In this document: in pieces, positions 59,542-64,000 of the stretch
Position numbering within the stretch: position 1 is the first letter of the stretch
Layout of the letters: each line of letters begins with the position of its first letter
Assembly (NCBI GenBank): GCA_045591315.1
Contig: JAZNSN010000029.1
Coordinates: 106,550 to 170,549, forward strand
DNA length: 64,000 nt
Source: HGM04593 sp045591315
GTDB taxonomy: Bacteria > Bacteroidota > Bacteroidia > Bacteroidales > Bacteroidaceae
Direction of reading: 5' to 3'
Position numbers and translations under genes: made by a program
The notes under the pieces: model-generated
What the model was told of the DNA's origin: nothing
The model's input: the letters and a program-made list of their open reading frames with translations, nothing else
Database searches by the model: none

Positions 59542-62500
59542 TCAAACCTCCTTTATATAGTTCTTATATACATACCATAAATAACCCTTCACCTCGGTAT
59601 AGCCTATGCTACTGAGCAGTTCCATATACTCTCTTACCTGTGAAACGTAGCTGTCACTCTCACGTCCGAACTTGTAATCGACAACTACAGCCTTGTTCCC
59701 CTTTATCATTACCCTGTCGGGGCGACGGCTCTTTTTTTCTTTGTCTCCGAGTATGGTACATTCATTATAAAGCTTATAGCTCCCGTTGAACCAATCGGCG
59801 ACATCGGGTTTTGAAACAGCCCTTTCTACAAGCCCTTTTATCCTGTTGTATTTTTCTTCGGTAGGAATCAGTCCTTCAATTGTCAAGCGGTCGAGTGTTC
59901 CGGTTATATCTTTCTCGCTCTCTATTCCCGACATCACAAGGTGCATGAGTTTTCCCTCTTCTATGTAATCGTACTGTTTCTGTTCCTCTTCTCCCTCGGC
60001 CAAGAAACGTTCGAGATCATTCGATTGCTGGAACGTTATCTTGCTTTCGTAGAATGTGAATGGTTGTTTTACAATATCCGGTTCTGTCTCAAAAGGATTG
60101 TCGCTCTTTTCCTTTGATACTGCCGGCTCTTTCTTGCTTGAAACAATCTCTCCGTAAGTGAACAGGCCTTTCTCTTCATCGAAGTTTGCACCGTCGAGGT
60201 GTGTCATGTTTTTCAAAAGGGTATTCATCATCTTCGAGACATTCTCTCCACGGCCGCCTGTACCGTCTGTAAAAATGAATAGGTTGCTCTTTGCTCTTGT
60301 CGTAGCAACATAGAGTATGTTCAGGTTATCTACAACCTGGTACATATATTCATCGTGATACTCCTTCCTGAATATACTCTTTGTCATCTCCTGTCTGCAA
60401 CCGATAGGCAACAGGCTCAATGTATTGAACGGTTCAGCCTCTGGCACGCACCATAGGAGAGTACGGCTATCACCTGTGAGCGTCCAGTCGCACATAGGTA
60501 TTATGACGGTGTGGAATTCCAGTCCTTTGGATTTGTGGATTGTCATAATGCGTATGCTATCGATGCTTTCAGCTGGGATACTGTTGTCATGTATTGTCTC
60601 ATCCCATGCCTTAAGGAACTTATGTATATCGGCACTCCTGCTGTTTATGTATTGCGCTGCATGGTCAAGGAAGGCATAGACGTACGCCTCCTCATCCTTT
60701 GCATTTGTTATGTCGAGCATTGCAAGTATCTGTTCTATGAGTTCGTACAGAGGAAGTTCCTTCATGCGTTTCAGCGACTCCTTAAACTCTTCGGGGAGCA
60801 GAGATGCCAGCCCATTCTTTCCAATTTCGTCGCCGAAGTCGAAATCACGTTTCTTTATCACCTTCTCATAAAGCCTTACCATATTGGCAATGTTGACCAT
60901 GTCGTCAGGTTCGGCTATATACTTTAGCGATGCTATCACCAACTGCACTGTAAGGGAAGAGGAGAGCTTATATGCCTCGTCCGAGACAATCTTCAGATTA
61001 GGAAACTCCTTGTTGAATGCCTCTACAACCATCTGCATTTTGTTCTTCTTCGTGCGCATTAGTATGGCAATATCCCTTGGGGCGACATTCTCCTCTTCAA
61101 GCAGGCGGTGCAGTGTTGTCATAAGCTGGGCAATAGCGCAGTCGGTGAAGTTCCCGACTTCTTCGTTCTTTGGAATAACACGAACCTCGGCATATCCCAT
61201 TACCGGTTTTTCCGGCTTTCCGGGCTTCGGTTGAGGGAATGCCTGCTCAACATCCTCATATGCCTGCTCTATTTCCGCAAAACTCTGCGCGTCTATATGG
61301 TCGGAAGTGCAGCTTCTTATTGTATCTATTGCAGCACGGTAAAGGGCATTGTTGAAACTTATAATCCTGCGGTCGCTTCGGTAATTCGTCGATTTATAAA
61401 CCTTGCCGCCGACTTTCACATCCTGCGATGCTACGGTTATCTGGTCGTCACGGAAATGGGTGCCGATTCGGTTCATTATATTCCAGTCGCTGTTTCGCCA
61501 ACGGTAAATTGACTGCTTTACATCCCCGACGATAAGATTGAAGTTCCCGCGTGCAAGAATCTCTTCAAGCAGTACATGAAAACACGACCACTGTAGTTTT
61601 GACGTATCCTGAAACTCATCGATAAATATATGGTCTATTTCAGAACCTATCTTCTCGAATATGAATGTTGTGTTCTTGTCTATCATAGAGCTGAGCAGGT
61701 GCGTCGTTTCGGCAAGCAGGAAACGGTTCTCACGGCTGTTCTCCTCCTTTAGCGTATCGGCAATGTTGTTGAGCATGCCCAACTGATGATAGTGTTCCAA
61801 TGAAAGTTCGCAGTTCAGGAAATCGATATACAGCGGAGCGGCCTCCCTTATCAGTTCTGCAATTTCATTCACTGCACCGCATCTCTTTGATATCTTTTTT
61901 GGTGTATCTGCAAGTGCAATCCTTGAAGCAGTCCACTCTGGCACATTGCCGTTACGCATCTTCTCGAAAACGCCCCAAATGCCTTTCTGTTTATAAATGA
62001 AATCATCAGCAGTATAACCGTCTGCAAGGTGAAAGAATCTTTCACCTATGCCTTTCGCTTTTTCTATCAGGCCTCTCTTCCTGGCTGTAATCTCATTGTA
62101 GAACCGCATCAGCCGCTCTCCGTTCTCCTCCTTCATCTGCCTGCGCAGTTCATCGCCACGCTGTTGGTACTCCTCCTTAAGAATGTTCTCGGCAAATTTC
62201 TTGATGTCGTTACCTACTCTCCACGGCTCTCCATTGCTTAACCTGTCTTCGATATAACGGACAACTTGAGCAATGTTCAAAGTGTCCGGTTCAAGGTTCT
62301 TTATATAAGTATCGACAGCATTGCTCAGCAGTTCCTTGCTGTCGAGAGTTATCTCCATGTCGCCATTGAGGTCAAGCTCCTTCGCAAGGCTTCGGAGTAC
62401 TGTCTGAAAGAAAGCATCAATGGTCTGTATCCTGAAGTGTCCGTAATCGTGCAGCAGCAGGTCAAGAGCCTTTTGAGCATTGGCTACGATTCTCTCCTCG

Positions 62501-62751
62501 CTCATTCCTGGCAACTGTTCCTTTATTTTCTCGAAATAATCCTTTGCACTTTCCGACCTGTTGGCTACGCCGTACAGCTTGCTGAGTATTCGCTCCTTCA
62601 TCTCACCCGTAGCCTTGTTTGTAAAAGTTACGGCAAGAATATTGCGATAGGAGTAGGGGTTCTCTACCACCAGCTTTATGTATTCAAGGGCAAGGGTGAA
62701 TGTCTTTCCCGAACCGGCAGATGCCCTATATATCTTCAGTGTCCTTTCCAT
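59542..62751 (-). CDS. addA: AddA-like UvrD-family helicase-nuclease
   Basis: ATP-dependent 3'-5' helicase and nuclease that processes DNA ends for RecA. UvrD/REP motifs are clear: Walker A ASAGSGKTFTL (about 10-20), VTFTNKATGEMKERIL (motif Ia), FIDEFQDTSKLQW (motif II), VGDVKQSIYRWR (motif III), IHKSKGLEFHTVI (motif V) and LYVATTRAKSNLFIF (motif VI). The C-terminus carries a RecB-type nuclease core, VVVDYKFGRES. 1069 residues. First gene of the addAB operon. Confidence 0.94.
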   Translation of the reverse strand: MERTLKIYRASAGSGKTFTLALEYIKLVVENPYSYRNILAVTFTNKATGEMKERILSKLYGVANRSESAKDYFEKIKEQLPGMSEERIVANAQKALDLLLHDYGHFRIQTIDAFFQTVLRSLAKELDLNGDMEITLDSKELLSNAVDTYIKNLEPDTLNIAQVVRYIEDRLSNGEPWRVGNDIKKFAENILKEEYQQRGDELRRQMKEENGERLMRFYNEITARKRGLIEKAKGIGERFFHLADGYTADDFIYKQKGIWGVFEKMRNGNVPEWTASRIALADTPKKISKRCGAVNEIAELIREAAPLYIDFLNCELSLEHYHQLGMLNNIADTLKEENSRENRFLLAETTHLLSSMIDKNTTFIFEKIGSEIDHIFIDEFQDTSKLQWSCFHVLLEEILARGNFNLIVGDVKQSIYRWRNSDWNIMNRIGTHFRDDQITVASQDVKVGGKVYKSTNYRSDRRIISFNNALYRAAIDTIRSCTSDHIDAQSFAEIEQAYEDVEQAFPQPKPGKPEKPVMGYAEVRVIPKNEEVGNFTDCAIAQLMTTLHRLLEEENVAPRDIAILMRTKKNKMQMVVEAFNKEFPNLKIVSDEAYKLSSSLTVQLVIASLKYIAEPDDMVNIANMVRLYEKVIKKRDFDFGDEIGKNGLASLLPEEFKESLKRMKELPLYELIEQILAMLDITNAKDEEAYVYAFLDHAAQYINSRSADIHKFLKAWDETIHDNSIPAESIDSIRIMTIHKSKGLEFHTVIIPMCDWTLTGDSRTLLWCVPEAEPFNTLSLLPIGCRQEMTKSIFRKEYHDEYMYQVVDNLNILYVATTRAKSNLFIFTDGTGGRGENVSKMMNTLLKNMTHLDGANFDEEKGLFTYGEIVSSKKEPAVSKEKSDNPFETEPDIVKQPFTFYESKITFQQSNDLERFLAEGEEEQKQYDYIEEGKLMHLVMSGIESEKDITGTLDRLTIEGLIPTEEKYNRIKGLVERAVSKPDVADWFNGSYKLYNECTILGDKEKKSRRPDRVMIKGNKAVVVDYKFGRESDSYVSQVREYMELLSSIGYTEVKGYLWYVYKNYIKEV

Positions 62752-62916
62752 TCAATCAATGTTTCGTATTTCATTGCAGCAACAGGTAGCTAATTTACAA
62801 AATAGTGCCCACAATACAAAAGGAATAAAAGTTCTTGTTTATTCCCAAATGACTTTTTCTGTAACAAGAAGGGCTTTTTTAGCGGCAAAGATTCTCCTTG
62901 AATGGTATTTTTGAAG

Positions 62917-62924
62917 TACCTTTG
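62917..62924 (+). promoter_or_regulatory. Candidate -7 box of panB
   Basis: TACCTTTG fits the consensus; CTTG lies 16 bases upstream, closer than usual. The leader to ATG 62979 is about 48 bases. Confidence 0.45.
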
Positions 62925-62978
62925 CACGAGAGTCCCCAAAGGACATGTAACATGTATAAACAATAATCGAATGTAGAG

Positions 62979-63800
62979 ATGTCAAAGTATTTGGTTGAAG
63001 ACACACGCAAGGTTACTACGCACCGTTTTATTGAAATGAAGCGCAAAGGTGAGAAGATTGCAATGCTCACCGCATATGATTATACAACAGCATCAATCCT
63101 TGACGAGTCTGGCATAGACGGTCTGTTGGTCGGTGATTCCGCATCCAATGTAATGGCTGGCAATGTCACGACTTTGCCAATCACTCTCGACCAGATGATA
63201 TACCATGCAAAGAGCGTGGTACGTGGAGTCAAGCGTGCACTTGTTGTCGTCGATATGCCGTTCGGCACATATCAGGTCAATGCCGACGAGGCTGTAAAGA
63301 ATGCGATACGCATAATGAAGGAGACACATGCCGATGCATTGAAGCTTGAGGGCGGCGAGGAGATTCTTCCCTCTGTACGCAAGATTCTCGATGCCGGAAT
63401 ACCCATCATGGGACATCTGGGCCTTACTCCGCAGAGCATAAACAAATTCGGTACCTACGCAGTGCGTGCAAAGGAAGAGGCAGAGGCAAACAAACTTATA
63501 AATGATGCAAAGCTGCTCGAAGAGGCCGGATGCTTTGCGCTTGTGCTTGAGAAAATTCCCGCAACTCTTGCAGAGCGTGTAGCAAAGGAGATATCAATCC
63601 CTGTAATAGGCATTGGTGCAGGTGTCAACGTCGATGGACAGATATTGGTATATGCAGATATGCTTGGCATGACAGCAGATTTCACTCCGCGCTTCCTACG
63701 CCGATATGCCGACCTGCACAATGTTATAACAGATGCTGTAGGCAGTTATGTAGGTGATGTCAAGAGTTGTGATTTCCCTAACGAAAAAGAGCAATATTGA
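62979..63800 (+). CDS. panB: 3-methyl-2-oxobutanoate hydroxymethyltransferase
   Basis: First committed enzyme of pantothenate synthesis, adding a hydroxymethyl group from methylene-tetrahydrofolate to ketoisovalerate. Seen: KIAMLTAYDYTTASILDESGID, GDSASNVMAGNVTTLPITLDQM with metal-binding Asp, VVDMPFGTYQ, LEGGEEI and MGHLGLTPQSINKFG, and IGIGAGVNVDGQILV. 273 residues, full length. It stands alone; panC and panD are not in view. Confidence 0.97.
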   Translation: MSKYLVEDTRKVTTHRFIEMKRKGEKIAMLTAYDYTTASILDESGIDGLLVGDSASNVMAGNVTTLPITLDQMIYHAKSVVRGVKRALVVVDMPFGTYQVNADEAVKNAIRIMKETHADALKLEGGEEILPSVRKILDAGIPIMGHLGLTPQSINKFGTYAVRAKEEAEANKLINDAKLLEEAGCFALVLEKIPATLAERVAKEISIPVIGIGAGVNVDGQILVYADMLGMTADFTPRFLRRYADLHNVITDAVGSYVGDVKSCDFPNEKEQY

Positions 63801-63805
63801 TTGTT

Positions 63806-64000
63806 TTATAAAGATAAACAATAGAGAGGCTGAGTCAAAAGTAATTTTGGCTCGGTCTCAGTTTTTCGGTGATTTTTCCGTTTTTGCCTGCAAATTCGAA
63901 AAAATATCATTTTTGTACGCATAAATCCTTCATGCCGCCCGACAACATTCCCAATATGCTCCAATATTGGCAATAAAACGTCTTTGCCGGTTGCTGTTTT
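63806..64000 (-). other. Open minus-strand frame running off the right edge
   Basis: From the window edge to TAA at 63808-63806 one minus-strand frame is open for 64 codons, containing GKDVLLPILEHIGNVVGRH and a very basic stretch. It runs through the hairpin, which argues against a normal gene end. The stretch may belong to a repeated or insertion-sequence element whose bulk lies outside the window; nothing here is firm. Confidence 0.25.
63824..63859. terminator. Hairpin after panB; possible IS end
   Basis: GAGA and GAG.CAAAA pair with TTTTG.CTC and TCTC around GTAA; TTTTT follows at 63862. It can serve as the panB terminator. Its GAGGCTGAGTCAAAAG left arm also looks like the terminal repeat of some Bacteroides insertion sequences. 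Confidence 0.55.

Overview
The window is a 64 kb chromosomal stretch of a Bacteroidales bacterium (Bacteroidaceae/Prevotellaceae-like; I cannot fix the genus). The main evidence is the promoters. Many genes are preceded by the Bacteroidetes box TAnnTTTG, often with TTTG about 19-22 bp upstream. Ribosome binding sites are weak, and the families are typical of the order: DUF4251, HU-CCDC81/SPOR, GT3 glycogen synthase, TonB-C proteins and SDDDD-type surface lipoproteins.

Layout. Bases 1-6.9 kb are an accessory defence region on the minus strand: a KAP-family P-loop NTPase, a decayed tyrosine recombinase (N-terminus missing, in-frame stop), and a type III restriction-modification pair (mod-res, 4-base overlap). 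Bases 7.4-19.7 kb are core genes: ispE, dnaB, trpS, an NCS2 purine permease, pheT-yebC, a DUF4251 protein with an in-frame TGA before a proline-rich tail, and a GH43-like lipoprotein with nagB. A 95-96 bp tandem repeat with two conserved hairpins lies between ispE and dnaB.

Bases 19.8-28.1 kb hold a small minus-strand operon (two unrecognised small proteins plus a GT2 glycosyltransferase). Divergent from it is a compact operon of two giant secreted TPR proteins and a membrane TIR protein that retains the NADase-type glutamate. This TPR-TPR-TIR cassette is my best candidate for an undescribed system.

Bases 28.2-42.1 kb contain a S37 peptidase-ABC ATPase-C-S lyase operon, Nif3 plus a zinc-ribbon coiled-coil protein, tRNA-His, a TonB-C protein with an ATP-grasp-like protein, an M24 aminopeptidase with a GDPD-like lipoprotein, an HU/SPOR plus FHA pair, a small secreted coiled-coil protein and an HtrA protease. 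Then comes a roughly 0.5 kb non-coding element with imperfect inverted ends next to tRNA-Arg.

Bases 43-64 kb carry a patatin-Omp85-like protein, a CBM9-like protein, glycogen synthase-glucan phosphorylase (glycogen turnover), HlyIII, murB with a metallo-beta-lactamase-fold hydrolase, a structured RNA leader before a surface lipoprotein, a U32 peptidase-family protein, addAB recombination nuclease-helicase and panB.

All positions and motifs were read by eye from the sequence. No database search or folding program was run, so family names rest on motif recognition.
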